The notes below the pieces were generated by a model that saw nothing but the letters and a program-made list of their open reading frames with translations, ran no database searches and was not told the DNA's origin. 64,000 nucleotides of DNA, from contig OX359195.1 of NCBI GenBank assembly GCA_947172415.1, positions 868,001 to 932,000 of the forward strand. The letters run 5' to 3'. A program made the translations under genes and the position numbers. This stretch comes from Chondrosia reniformis. Lineage: Eukaryota; Porifera; Demospongiae; Chondrillida; Chondrillidae. Of the stretch, positions 12,001 through 21,925 are shown piece after piece; the stretch's first letter is position 1; each line of letters starts with the position of its first letter.

Positions 12001-14470
12001 GTCTTCATTTTATCCTCCAGTAGTGCCAACTTTTCATCTCTTATCTTCTTCTCTTCAGCATAGGAGGACACCTGCGTATAAGAAGACAAAGCTCATTGAC
12101 AGAGATATGGGTGTGTGATGGAGATATGGGCGTGTGATGGAGATACGTATGGGTGTGTGATGGAGATATGGGTGTGTGATGGAGATACGTATGGGTGTGT
12201 GATGGAGATATGGGCGTGTGATGGAGATATGGGCGTGTGATGGAGATATGGGCGTGTGATGGAGATATGGGTGTGTGATGGAGATATGGGTGTGTGATGG
12301 AGATAAGGGTGTGTGATGGAGATATGGGTGTGTGATGGAGATATGGGTGTGTGATGGAGATATGGGTGTGTGATGGAGATATGGGTGTGTGATGGAGATA
12401 TGGGTGTGTGATGGAGATATGGGTGTGTGATGGAGATATGGGTGTGTGATGGAGATATGGGCGTGTGATGGAGATATGGGTGTGTGATGGAGATATGGGT
12501 GCGAGACAGTCATATGACAGAGGACATGCACAGTATGTAATTTATTATGCTAATGTCTTCATGAAGGGTCTGGCTGCATGAGATTGTAGTAACTAGGAAT
12601 AAGAATACAGGGCCAGTCAGACCTTTGGTTTAGGGATGCCATGTTTCAGGTTGGACAAGTGGGCAGCCAATGAGAACACTATCTGGATATTGAGGTTATT
12701 CACAGCAGACACTTCCACAACTTGAGGTTGATATTTTTTCTGCTTAGAGGCAAACTCTGAAATGGCTTGCTTCGTTTCCAAAGTGGCTATATCAAACTTG
12801 GTGCATGCCAGGATGTACCTACACAAATACAAACGTGTAAATACTGGCTGGGGTTACTGGATTATCATTTGTGGCATACCAAAGTGATTGCGCAATGAAT
12901 GGGGCTGATTTCATCAGACTAACTTGTGGTCAGAATGTGTTGGTCTAACTTACACATAAGAATGCATAAAAATTATATAATTAGTGGTTAATATATAGTG
13001 GAGGGAAAGCAGCTACATATATACGTACATGAGCCAAGGATTCACAAAAGATCAAGATCAAGAAAAAGACAAAGATTCCCAGGGTCACTGATGAAGGATA
13101 GAATTCCCAGAAACAGCTGTCTGGCCCAGTGGAGCAGAAAAAGAAAGAAAAGGATAAAAACTTGAAATTTCACATTCTTTAGGCACACACATTCAATTCC
13201 CAAAACAAGGTAATTTGTGTAGCATTATAGAAAAATAGTGAAACTTACGGTTTTCTGGTCTTTTGTAGATCTGGTAGCAGTTTGCTCAGAAACTTGTAAT
13301 GGTTACTGTCCTCCTTAAAGTCTACACTTGCGTCCACACAGACAATAAATGAGTCTACTTGGTACTTCTCTGGGAACCTCTCAACGTCAGGATACTCATC
13401 TGGTAGAGATAGCTGCTGATAATTCATGAAGGCCACTTTGTTTTTTGAGACCAATTTTAGGTTGCACACCCTCTTAAGGTAATTCTATAGGATATGGATG
13501 GATGGATGATTGGATGGACAGATAGATGGATGGATGGATGGACAGATGGACAGATAGATGGATGGACAGATGGACAGATAGATGGATGGACAGATGGACA
13601 GATAGATGGATGGATGGATGGACTGACAGATGGATGGACAGATGGACAGACAGATGGATGGACAGATGGACAGACAGATGGATGGACAGATGGACAGACA
13701 GATGGATGGACAGATAGATGGATGGATGGATGGACTGACAGATGGATGGATGGATGGACAGACAGATGGATGGACTGACAGATGAATGGATGGATGGATG
13801 GACTGACAGACAGTTGGTTGGACAGACAGATGGATGGATGGACTGACAGATGGATGGATGGACTGACAGATGGATGGATGGACTGACAGACAGTTGGATG
13901 GTGAATTGGTAAATTACCTGTGCACAGTGGAAAGGTCTTGCTGTTCCTTCATCAATAAATTCTGTATGTTCAACTAGATGAAGGACACAGTGATTCCCAC
14001 CTCCACTAGCCACGCCTTCTTCCTCAGAGCCACTTGAATTCAATTCTTTGGATCCCCAGTAAAGAAAGTTTGTAGAATTTACAACTGAATTGCTATAATC
14101 CTGAAAATGAACAGCATTAATTGTCAAAAATAAAACAAAAACAGACTATTTAAAATGAATCAATTTTCAGCAGATATGACGTTACTACGTACATTCATAA
14201 GACCATATTAGCACTAGTATACAAATATATTAGCACTAGTATACAAATATATTAGCACTAGTATACAAATATATGTACAATATACCAATACACCGTATTT
14301 ACCTGTTGGCTGATAAGAGCTGGATGGTCTGTGATATAGTCATCTTCATCAGGATGGAGGAACCTGTCACAGAGGTTGGACTTGCCAGACCCGACTCCAT
14401 CATTCTGAGATGACGGAATACCTACTACAGCAATGTTGATAGCAATCTCCTTTTGAGCTCCTTTGGACAT
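1..14470 (-). CDS. p190-type Rho GTPase-activating protein (ARHGAP35/ARHGAP5 homologue), 3' truncated by window
   Basis: GTPase-activating proteins of this family switch off Rho at the membrane and actin cytoskeleton. Coding exons, 5' to 3' on the minus strand: 14470-14303, 14100-13918, 13472-13249, 12818-12623, 12071-11964, 11220-10650, 10191-9944, 9718-9576, 9099-8940, 8054-7937, 7546-7351, 6968-6810, 6146-5974, 5518-5416, 4586-4423, 4122-3695, 1306-191, 60 to the edge. Every junction is GT-AG and phase-compatible, giving about 1506 residues. The domain order matches p190: N-terminal GTPase, FF region, two pseudoGTPase domains, a Tyr/Pro-rich linker, then the start of RhoGAP. Identity rests on P-loop [18 protein letters not shown] and DYAEP in the expected order. 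The ATG at 14470 directly follows a good acceptor (ttgcag), so the 5'UTR is spliced. The catalytic RhoGAP domain lies outside the window. Individual boundaries, especially the donors at 12623 and 11964, are by eye. Confidence 0.88.
191..1306 (-). CDS. p190 exon 17: Tyr/Pro-rich regulatory linker
   Basis: A 372-codon exon, disordered by composition. It holds five candidate phosphotyrosine sites: [37 protein letters not shown] and LYDTVGDAM. The first matches the DYAEP site that in vertebrate p190A is phosphorylated by Src-family kinases and binds p120RasGAP. Several polyproline runs ([24 protein letters not shown]) could bind SH3 domains, and acidic clusters follow. The acceptor is taken as ctatcag at 1307; a second in-frame acceptor (ttcacag) 24 bp inside is equally possible. 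The donor ATG|gtaagg at 190 is strong. Confidence 0.82.
1345..3675. repeat. 55-bp minisatellite, ~42 copies, p190 intron 16
   Basis: Tandem 55-bp unit beginning gtcaccactatagagagg and ending tcccatag, with few variants (tcccatag/taccatag; gaggttg/gagtttg). The array fills most of the intron and stops about 20 bp from the donor of exon 16. No open frame of interest crosses it. Near-uniform copies indicate recent expansion or homogenisation. Confidence 0.97.
3695..6146 (-). CDS. p190 exons 13-16: second pseudoGTPase domain and start of linker
   Basis: Exons 6146-5974, 5518-5416, 4586-4423 and 4122-3695. Diagnostic stretches are [12 protein letters not shown] (human CGDPFSADDIL region), [15 protein letters not shown] (human HGYIVFYSAKRKAS), [14 protein letters not shown] and [11 protein letters not shown] (human EIFHPFF). 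The 103-bp exon 5518-5416 has no Met and was recognised by homology and phase. An alternative donor for exon 13 exists at gtaaga ~90 bp upstream in the exon; the later donor gtgagt keeps a strand conserved in p190 and is preferred. The last exon turns Ser/Pro-rich ([10 protein letters not shown]), the start of the linker. Confidence 0.8.
5054..5277. repeat. 56-bp tandem repeat, 4 copies, p190 intron 14
   Basis: Four near-identical units starting ttctgcatatagccctg at 5054, 5110, 5166 and 5222. Between 4590 and 5410 nothing else is gene-like; the stretch at 4910-5050 is a GC-richer run resembling a piece at 20480-20520, probably an interspersed repeat. Confidence 0.95.
5704..5970. repeat. 27-bp tandem repeat, ~10 copies, abutting the donor of p190 exon 13
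   Basis: Unit cattaaagggtgtgtctgat plus ctctgga. On the minus strand it reads as 9-residue units (SRDQTHPLM), open and in frame with exon 13, starting a few bases after the gtgagt donor. Confidence 0.95.
6475..6640 (-). mobile_element. Interspersed repeat copy (minus orientation), same family as 13024
   Basis: Carries the gccagacagctgtttctggg segment and ttgtgaatccttggctctct, inverse to the copy at 13024. It lies between p190 exons 12 and 13 and has no coding potential of its own. Confidence 0.7.
6810..9099 (-). CDS. p190 exons 9-12: first pseudoGTPase domain
   Basis: Exons 9099-8940, 8054-7937, 7546-7351 and 6968-6810. The domain opens with [12 protein letters not shown], the position of the p190 pG1 strand that begins LVILGKDG in human, and like it has no GK(S/T) P-loop. 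It continues with [11 protein letters not shown] and [14 protein letters not shown]. Exon 8054-7937 has no internal Met and is read in a frame different from the longest open frame there; phase 0 in and phase 1 out make it fit both neighbours. Loss of nucleotide-binding residues fits a scaffold role as in vertebrates. Confidence 0.78.
7228..7335. repeat. Foldback copy of the 'gtctagagatgcag' repeat family
   Basis: Arms at ~7228-7266 (agtcttttgagtgtctagag) and ~7292-7335 (ctctagacgctcaaatgac) are inverted copies, so the segment can form a hairpin. Related copies occur at 11530, 16290, 17525, 24345, 26448, 36830 and 47510. Confidence 0.8.
7575..7925. repeat. (GGAT)n / GGTG microsatellite, p190 intron 10
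   Basis: About 350 bp of ggatggatgggtgg. It lies in the intron immediately after the donor of the exon 8054-7937. Long open frames across it on both strands are composition artefacts. Confidence 0.97.
8165..8465. repeat. 38-bp tandem repeat, ~8 copies, p190 intron 9
   Basis: Unit gataggttaggtgttatgc plus aatcacaactgctatatca. Single-base variants only. The flanking 8466-8930 intron contains nothing gene-like apart from a short run of atcacatgac repeats at 8877-8925. Confidence 0.95.
9285..9572. repeat. 22-bp tandem repeat, ~13 copies, p190 intron 8
   Basis: Unit ggtaccccaatgcacagcta plus ta, ending directly at the exon 9718-9576 donor (gtacgt). The last copy merges with the donor sequence. 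Confidence 0.95.
9576..12071 (-). CDS. p190 exons 5-8: FF-domain region
   Basis: Exons 12071-11964, 11220-10650, 10191-9944 and 9718-9576 encode a helical, charged stretch. The junction of exons 5 and 6 (IVKDFDQN joined to IKDILALVV) aligns without gaps to the first FF domain of human p190A, including TPEGKDY against SPEYQDY. The donor used, AAT|gttagc, is weak but that alignment supports it. FF domains bind transcription factor TFII-I and other partners in vertebrates; binding here is inference. Exon 6, at 571 bp, is the second largest coding exon after the linker exon. Confidence 0.8.
11530..11697. mobile_element. Foldback element with ribozyme-like core (family copy)
   Basis: Inverted arms (cttttagagcgtctaaag at left, ctttagacgctctaaaag at right) flank ctgaagaagaccctcaaggt and cgaaacc. 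The core has the order CUGANGA, a short GACC/GGTC stem, GAAAC seen in hammerhead ribozymes, but with one extra A. Probably a non-autonomous relic of the retroelement family described at 48820. It sits in the intron upstream of the 571-bp FF exon. Confidence 0.65.
12105..12505. repeat. 19-bp tandem repeat (gtgtgtgatggagatatgg), p190 intron 4
   Basis: About 21 copies lying just upstream, in gene orientation, of the acceptor of exon 12071-11964. Its minus-strand reading, ([19 protein letters not shown])-like, is a composition artefact. Confidence 0.95.
12623..14470 (-). CDS. p190 exons 1-4: N-terminal GTPase domain
   Basis: Exon 1 (14470-14303) carries the P-loop as GVGSGKSN followed by LCDRF. 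Exon 2 (14100-13918) has FLYWG and the acidic segment before HTEFID, as in vertebrate p190. Exon 3 (13472-13249) gives SFIVCVDAS, a beta-strand preceding the base-recognition region. Exon 4 (12818-12623) holds the G4 motif TKFD and a G5-like EVSAVNN. The nucleotide-binding motifs look intact, so this domain should bind GTP. The exon 4 donor is weak (AAG|gtctga) but is the only one that fits phase and the downstream FF alignment. Confidence 0.85.
13024..13150 (+). mobile_element. Interspersed repeat copy related to the 3' part of the retroelement at 48820
   Basis: Contains gagccaaggattcacaaaag, then ctgatgaaggatagaattcc and cagaaacagctgtctggccc. Related copies occur at 6475-6640 (minus), 24070-24240 (plus) and 48800-48960 (minus), and a remnant at 10490-10580. 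Confidence 0.7.
13488..13900. repeat. (GGAT)(GACA) microsatellite, p190 intron 2
   Basis: About 410 bp of atggatggacagatggacag and variants, filling nearly the whole 445-bp intron between exons 14100-13918 and 13472-13249. Open frames through it are artefacts. Confidence 0.97.
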
Positions 14471-14504
14471 CTGCAAGACATAACAAAAGTACGTATGTGA
14501 TTAA

Positions 14505-15475
14505 AGAGAGGAGGGGACTACAGAGGGGAGGGGCTAGAGGGGAGGGGACTACAGAGGGAGGGGCTAGAGGGGAGGGGGCTAGAGAGGGGAGGGGACTACA
14601 GAGAGGAGAGGCTGGAGAGAGGAGAGGCTGGAGAGGGGAGGGGACTACAGAGGGGAGGGGCTGGAGAGGGGAGGGGACTACAGAGGGGAGGGGTCTACAG
14701 AGGGGAGGGGACTACAGAGGGGAGGGGACTACAAAGGGGAGGGGACTACAGAGGGGAGGGGACTACAGAGGGGAGGGGACTACAGAGGGGAGGGGACTAC
14801 AGAGGGGAGGGGACTACAGAGGGGAGGGGACTACAGAGGGGAGGGGACTACAGAGGGGAGGGGACTACAGAGGGGAGGGGACTACAGAGAGGAGGGGACT
14901 ACAGAGGGGAGGGGACTACAGAGGGGAGGGGACTACAGAGGGGAGGGGCTGGAGAGGGGAGGGGACTACAGAGGGGAGGGGACTACAGAGGGGAGGGGAC
15001 TATAGAGGGGAGGGGACTATAGAGGGGAGGGGACTATAGAGGGGAGGGGACTACAGAGAGGAGGGGACTACAGAGGGGAGGGGACTATAGAGGGGAGGGG
15101 ACTACAAAGGGGAGGGGACTACAGAGGGGAGGGGACTATAGAGGGGAGGGGACTACAGAGGGGAGGGGCTGGAGAGGGGAGGGGCTGGAGAGGGGAGGGG
15201 ACTACAGAGAGGAGGGGACTATAGAGGGGAGGGGACTATAGAGGGGAGGGGACTACAGAGGGGAGGGGACTATAGAGGGGAGGGGACTATAGAGGGGAGG
15301 GGCTGGAGAGGGGAGGGGACTACAGAGGGGAGGGGACTACAGAGGGGAGGGGACTACAGAGGGGAGGGGACTACAGAGGGGAGGGGACTACAGAGGGGAG
15401 GGGACTACAGAGGGGAGGGGATTACAGAGGGGAGGGGTCTATAGAGGGGAGGGGCTGGAGAGGGGAGGGGCTATA
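14505..15475. repeat. 17-bp G-rich minisatellite, ~57 copies, p190 first intron
   Basis: Unit aggggactacagagggg with ggagagggg variants, almost a kilobase long. Regularly spaced GGGG runs on the plus strand (C-rich on the transcribed pre-mRNA strand) make it a candidate for G-quadruplex formation. Confidence 0.96.
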
Positions 15476-18400
15476 ACTAAATGGAGATAACAGACGGAGT
15501 TAGAACAAAAGAGATGAACGTAGTACAATGATATTGAGTAATTACATTCAAACAGAAATCAAATAGAGTGGCATCATTATAATTATTATGAAGCAATAGT
15601 AATAGAGTCTATTGAATAAGGAAAGAACTCTATAACATTCACTTTAATCTTCATTGCCAAGGCTACAAATGAGACCATCACCTAATATGGACATTTTGTT
15701 ACCATACATACGTTAATGTAGCATGCTCGATTAATAATGAAAGGTGTGGCATACGTACGTACACTACCTAATGAAACCCTTTTGAATGAAAAGACAATTT
15801 TTGAGAGAATTACTAGAAGAATGGTTGGTCATTGATCTGGGTAATTCTAGAATAACAATACGTACGTATATATACGTGACTATCAGCACATTCCTGTTGG
15901 TAGGGATGCTGTACATGGCCAAGTAAGGCACCTCTGCCACAGAGCTACAACTGCCACAGCAATACCTCCCTCATGTTTCCCCAAATGTGCAGTTACATAT
16001 TGACCACTGTATAAAGGGTAACTTAAAAGTGTTTGCAGTGGCCTTACCAGAGATTGTAACTTCAAACTACCGAAATCAAAAGGTTATTGTAGAACTAAGT
16101 AAGTACGTACGTATAACCAACCAGAACAGCGAGAAGACTTACCCAAACTAGATTTACGTAGTTCCCTATAGGCCTTTTACTCTAGAATAGATATAGTACG
16201 TACGTACATATGTAGGAAAATGGTGCTTTGGATTATTCATATACGTATACGTACAAACATATATGGTATAGACAGTATATTATCTTAAGGATTTCTTCTA
16301 ACCACATCAAACTTATCTTTTGAAAGGTTCATCTTCAAACCTTATTAGCATGTACGTACATACATAGAGATGCAGATGGTAATAATATTTTTGAGTGTCA
16401 GATGTTTCGACCCCGAGGGTCTTCTTCACTGAACTGAAAGATGAACCTTTCCAAAGATACTGTAAGTGTTTCATTCTAATCAGTTGGTCAGCTTCACTGT
16501 TAGTGTACAAAAGTCATTATAAAGTATGTACCTACATACCGTATTATCTCTAATATAAGCCCACCTTTACAAGTTATTGAAATAATAGAAGCCGCTTCCA
16601 GTCCCCAATATAAGCCCACTGACAAACTACTAAAGTACTTATGGTATTCATACTTACTTATCAGACATGCTGCTCTGCTCTCTATACATACGTACGTAGT
16701 TTACATGGAAATTGTCTCAACAAAGTTGATTTACCAATATGAATTGAAGGGTTGAAAATAAAAGCCCAGTCTCCTGGATTCAGAGGGGTTTGAAAGAATA
16801 GCCCTGGGCTTATATTAGACAAAATACGGTAATAGAAGAGTTCTATTATCGGATAATGTTTATTTCCCTCAGGTGTCGGGTTTCTGGTTGAAACACCTGA
16901 CCACAGGTGAGCAGGATTGTGAAGTCATTAACTGTGAAGCCAGCTGTGGTGTGTAATTAGCAATGCAATAAGAATACATCTAATGGTGTTTGCAGATTAA
17001 TCCAAATAATACTAACAGAAACCACTCCAAACATCACATAGACGGATTCAATGGATATTATCACTTCAACTTTGAGTGGTTGAATACGTACCATGGTTAT
17101 ATGTTCATGGTTATCAAGGAAAAGTCAAATTAGAAATTTTCATAGAAAATAATCTCATTACAAAAACACAGCAAAATCTCATTGAACTACGTACGCACGT
17201 ACATATCTACAATATACAGTATACGTAGTACAATTTTGAGGAAGTTCCTTTTGAGATACGTAGGCGGGAGATGTTTGTCTCCCCCAATTAGAAATATTTT
17301 GTCCTCCTCAGAGAATAAACAACTTGCCAATTATTAATAGCAAATGAGCATATTGAACTACATACGTATGTACGTACATAAATGTCCACCTTAAAATGAT
17401 ACTACGTATAACATACAACATGTCCTTCTGATATTTTCAAAATGCCCCACCCCCAAGAGAACCTTACAGAAAACTCTCCTAGTATACATAATGTAAATGT
17501 GTAAATGTAGTAATATTAATAGAATAAGGATTTCTTCTAACTTTATCAGATGTATCTTTTGAAATCTTTTGAAATGTATCTTTCAAACTACGTATTTGAG
17601 TGTCTAGAATCGCATTGGTTTTTATCTTGCGATTGTCAGACATTTCAACCCCGAGACATATTAAAGGGAGTACAATTAACCAACTAACTGAGATGAACAG
17701 CACAGAAGAGTTTCAGCCTATGGGACATGCATACGTAGTTGTGCAACATTACATACACATCAGTGTATACGTACGTACGTAGGTTACTATAGTAACATGT
17801 GGTCAGACTGTCTACAAAATGAACACCAAATACACATGCACTTTAATGTATTCCCCACTAATTATATTACTCAACTTGAAGTGCATTTTGAGTAGATTAA
17901 CGCCAGTTTTATAATACAAGCACTTCATAATAGCACTTGAAAGATGATCTTTTCCTTTCAAATAATGCACATATATAAAAACAGCTCTGCTAATTGTAAT
18001 GGCTACTACGTTTTCACTTCACACAGAAAACAAAAAGTACGTAACAAATATGCAGAAAATTTATTATAAAAACAAAATATGACATTTTTAGCGTTTTCTG
18101 TGGGAATTTGAGGATTTATGGAAAAAAACCTATTCTAGAGTGCATACGTACATGTACGTATATGGATATTCTCTTAAAGAATTCTGGAGAAAAGCTTTCA
18201 ATTTCTTAATAAAATGAGATACGTAGTTATGCAGAGTACAATACTGATATTTCCTTGTCTCCTACTGGGGTGGCTTAGAGGAAAGGTTAACTTGAGTTGT
18301 TTTAGATTCATTTATATGGCCACTTAGAAGCCATACACATAAACATGAAAAGAATTATCTTCAAGGAGATATTGTGTAGGTACGTATATACATATTATAC

Positions 18401-18600
18401 ATAATAGATATTGTATATACGTATACGTACATAAGTTTATTGGAGCTATTAGCAACGAAAATTGGGCTAGATTGAACGTTTTGACCCATACGTATGTAGG
18501 TCTTCATCAGCAATAATACACTCATCAATATACATAGAGTACGTACACATACGAATATATTCCAATCTACAATTAATAAAAACTATCTTGGTGAGAATCA
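15476..18600. other. Intron 1 of the p190 gene, no coding signal seen
   Basis: AT-rich intron with many TACGTA palindromes. It holds foldback-family copies at ~16290-16460 and ~17525-17660 and a relic of the 13024 family at ~16130-16210. I see no exon with splice sites and open frame on either strand. Confidence 0.6.
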
Positions 18601-18629
18601 AATGTCATGTTACTATATACAGGTGGTCA

Positions 18630-18930
18630 CATTAGAGAGGTACGTAGCTACTATATACAGGTGGTCACATTAGAGAGGTAGCTACTATATACAGGTGGTC
18701 ACATTAGAGAGGAAGCTACTATATACAGGTGGTCACATTAGAGAGGTAGCTACTATATACAGGTGGTCACATTATAGAGGTAGCTACTATATACAGGTTG
18801 TCACATTAGAGAGGTAGCAACTATATACAGGTGGTCACATTAGAGAGGTAGCTACTATATACAGGTGGTCACATTAGAGAGGTAGCTACTACATATACAG
18901 GTGGTCATATTAGAGAGGTACGTAGCTACT
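18630..18930. repeat. 34-bp tandem repeat, ~9 copies
   Basis: Unit agctactatatacaggtggt plus cacattagagaggt, in the long first intron of the p190 gene. Nothing gene-like is seen up to the next array. Confidence 0.95.
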
Positions 18931-19189
18931 AATAAAGTTCTTGTTGTGGAAAATGTGGACGATTATTGAAGAGGAGTAAGAATTATTTAAACATATACGT
19001 ACAAATTCTGTCATACAATAGATTGCATTATTTAGGATGACAATTGAAACTAATTTCACAATGTCACTCAAATACCATATTCTCCTTACAGAATATTGAA
19101 AAGACATTTTAAATACATAGTATTCAAATTGCTTGGAAATAAGTGACATTACAAAGAGATGTATAACTCATAATAACAGATGCTTTACT

Positions 19190-19755
19190 AGATAAATACA
19201 GCTACTCAGGGAATTAGTCTTATATACAGCTACTCAGGGAATTAGTCTTATATATAGCTACTCAGGGAATTAGTCTTATATACAGCTACTCAGGAATTAG
19301 TCTTATATACAGCTACTCAGGGAATTAGTCTTATATACAGCTACTCAGGGAATTAGTCTTATATACAGCTACTCGGGGAATTAGTCTTATATACAGCTAC
19401 TCAGGAATTAGTCTTATATACAGCTACTCAGGGAATTAGTCTTATATACAGCTACTCAGGAATTAGTCTTATATACAGCTACTCAGGAATTAGTCTTATA
19501 TATAGCTACTCAGGGAATTAGTCTTATATACAGCTACTCAGGGAACTAGTCTTATATACAGCTACTCAGGGAATTAGTCTTATATACAGCTACTCAGGGA
19601 ATTAGTCTTATATACAGCTACTCAGGAATTAGTCTTATATACAGCTACTCAGGGAACTAGTCTTATATACAGCTACTCAGGAATTAGTCTTACGTATATA
19701 CAGCTACTCAGGGAATTAGCCCTCAATACAGCTACTCAGGGAATTAGTCTTAAAT
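19190..19755. repeat. 28-bp tandem repeat, ~20 copies
   Basis: Unit acagctactcagggaattag plus tcttatat, with a 26-bp variant that lacks two g. The following 19756-20635 is unannotated AT-rich intron. Confidence 0.95.
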
Positions 19756-20639
19756 AACTGCTCCATTTCATACGTATGACATAGAAGGCCCTTAGATATT
19801 ATATATATACGTACTCTTTCAAACCATACTAATGTGGTTTAACTGGTTCAAAATACATGCTGCACAACGTATGTATGTATGTACGTACATGTTGATTTAC
19901 TATTTAATACATATGTACGGATGTACAAGAGGCCTTGTATATCCTTATCAGATTGCCTTATATATTGACTTGTGGTATGAGAGCTTTCACTTAAATTAAC
20001 TTGTTTTCAACCAAACACTAGATTGTTATTATACAGTAGGAAACAGTGAAGTCCTTTAAAATGTTCACTTTATCCTCACAAAACTATGTTTACATTCAAA
20101 CTACTTGTAAGGTGACAAATTAAAGGAGAAAAATATCTTTACAACTAGAAAGATATTTTAGCTATTTTTGTCTAACTCTAATCAGTGGGATAACCCTGTC
20201 ATTAAGCAATCACAAGGTTATCTTAAGCCAATGGATAAGCTTGATACTTGATACATAAACTTATAGCCTTCTTACATGATGGGAAATTGTGAGTAGTCAA
20301 TTGTAAGGAATTGCATGGGAAAACTGCATGTTTTAAATACACTATTTTCATCTTACGTACAAAACAGCCAACATAGGGAAAGATTACTTACAAATTATAC
20401 TTCCCATTAGCACAAGAGAAATGTATGCATACACAACATGAAGACATTATAAGACATATAAATATATAGCAACACATCAGGGCTGCATACAGAACTTGGG
20501 GCCAGAGGGGGCAAAGGGAAAATTAATTGCACACTGAATTGACTTGTATATTTTCTATTCGGTTGACCATTAGCATATTTTAAAACAATTTTATGCAACT
20601 TGCACTTAAAAATACATGTACAGTTCACACAAACTGATC

Positions 20640-20938
20640 AATTTACCTCTCTCTAATCCACCACCTCTCCAATCCACCACCTCTCCAATCCACCACCTCT
20701 CCAATCCATCACCTCTCCAAGCCACCACCTCTCCAATCCATCACCTCTCTAATCCACCACCTCTCCAATCCACCACCTCTCCAATCCATCACCTCTCTAA
20801 TCCACCATCTCTCCAATCCACCACCTCTCCAATCCATTACCTCTCTAATCCACCACCTCTCCAATCCACCACCTCTCCAATCCATCACCTCTCCAATCCA
20901 TCACCTCTCCAATCCATCACCTCTCTAATCCATCTCAG
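20640..20938. repeat. 15-bp tandem repeat (ctctccaatccacca), ~20 copies
   Basis: Homogeneous pyrimidine-rich array with ccatca/ccacca variants. The open plus-strand frame of SNPPPLQSTTSP type is a repeat artefact. Confidence 0.95.
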
Positions 20939-21577
20939 TAATTAGATTCTACCAAGCAGTGATACTCGCTCGCTTTACTGAGTTGCGATTTGTCCAAATA
21001 CGGCAACTTACACAGAATAAGTATATATTCATCCTCTTTCAATGAACAACAAATTCATTCCACACAATTCTGGAATTTTTGTATTTCGTATACGTAGTTA
21101 TCAAAGAAAGACAATCTAGTAGAAAGGAATACTCTAGTGCGTAGCGTCCACGTGGAGTCGAGCGAGAAGTACAAATGCCGTTTGTGGTTAATGCAGTGGA
21201 CAACTATATGGCAATTAGTCCTTTCAAATTCATACGAACCAGTGAGGCGTTAAGCGACTGTTATTCCGAACGCTCTAAAGACTGTCCTGCGAAACTTTCG
21301 CAAATACGGGAAACTGCAATACGAAACCTTTCAATTAAACCTAATTCTCCTTTCTCCTCTTATATAGCACCCGCAACCGATTGAGATGATTAATTCTGGA
21401 ATTTTTTCTAATTGTGTACGATCGCCTTCCCCCGATCTCGCATGACAGTATATTGAAACACTAGTGACTTTGAAATTAAAGTCTTATCACGTTTCAAACA
21501 AAATTAAACAAATTAAAATCTCACTTATAGAGGAATCAAGCTAACTGCATTAATGGAACACTCAGTTTAAAACTTAC

Positions 21578-21650
21578 CCTCTGCTTAGCTGTCTCCTTTC
21601 AGTTTGATCAAAGCTCCTTTCTCTCTAACTAACCACCTGGAGGTATAAGC
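21578..21650 (-). other. Probable 5'UTR exon of the p190 gene
   Basis: On the minus strand, gctaagcagagg is followed by a consensus donor gtaagttt at 21577. The only downstream coding exon with an unexplained 5' acceptor (ttgcag before the ATG at 14470) is p190, so the exon probably belongs there. Its 5' end is not defined. It contains no obvious ATG-led frame. Confidence 0.5.
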
Positions 21651-21925
21651 ATGGGCGTGGCCGAAAATCACGTGATAATATATCACGTGATGTTCTATAA
21701 ATGGCCTTTATGTCTTTGCATACTTTGTGCTATGGTATTATATCTCGGTCTATAATAAATTAGGTGTAGGAATAATACATATAAGTGAGCCACTTAATAC
21801 ATTTAAACAAGTTATTAAGGCACTGTTAAGCGTATAAATTGGTGGTTGTTAGTGTTGGATAAACTACATTCCTCAAGGTGAATCGGAAAGTTAAAGTAGC
21901 TCCGTCCGTAGCAAAGAGGGAAAAT
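21651..21925. promoter_or_regulatory. Putative bidirectional promoter with paired TCACGTGA boxes
   Basis: Between the minus-strand 5'UTR exon and the plus-strand SAM gene. Two perfect palindromes TCACGTGA lie at 21668-21675 and 21683-21690, 15 bp apart centre to centre, followed by ctataaatgg at ~21695, a TATA-like element in plus orientation. Such CACGTG boxes are bound by bHLH-zip factors (USF, MiT/TFE, Myc families). Confidence 0.55.

Noticed and set aside
21175..21384. 69-residue plus-strand frame MPFVVNAVDNYM...
   Set aside because: No recognisable family, no splice context, and it lies upstream of the SAM promoter in the p190 first intron. Could be a leader exon of something but cannot be supported.
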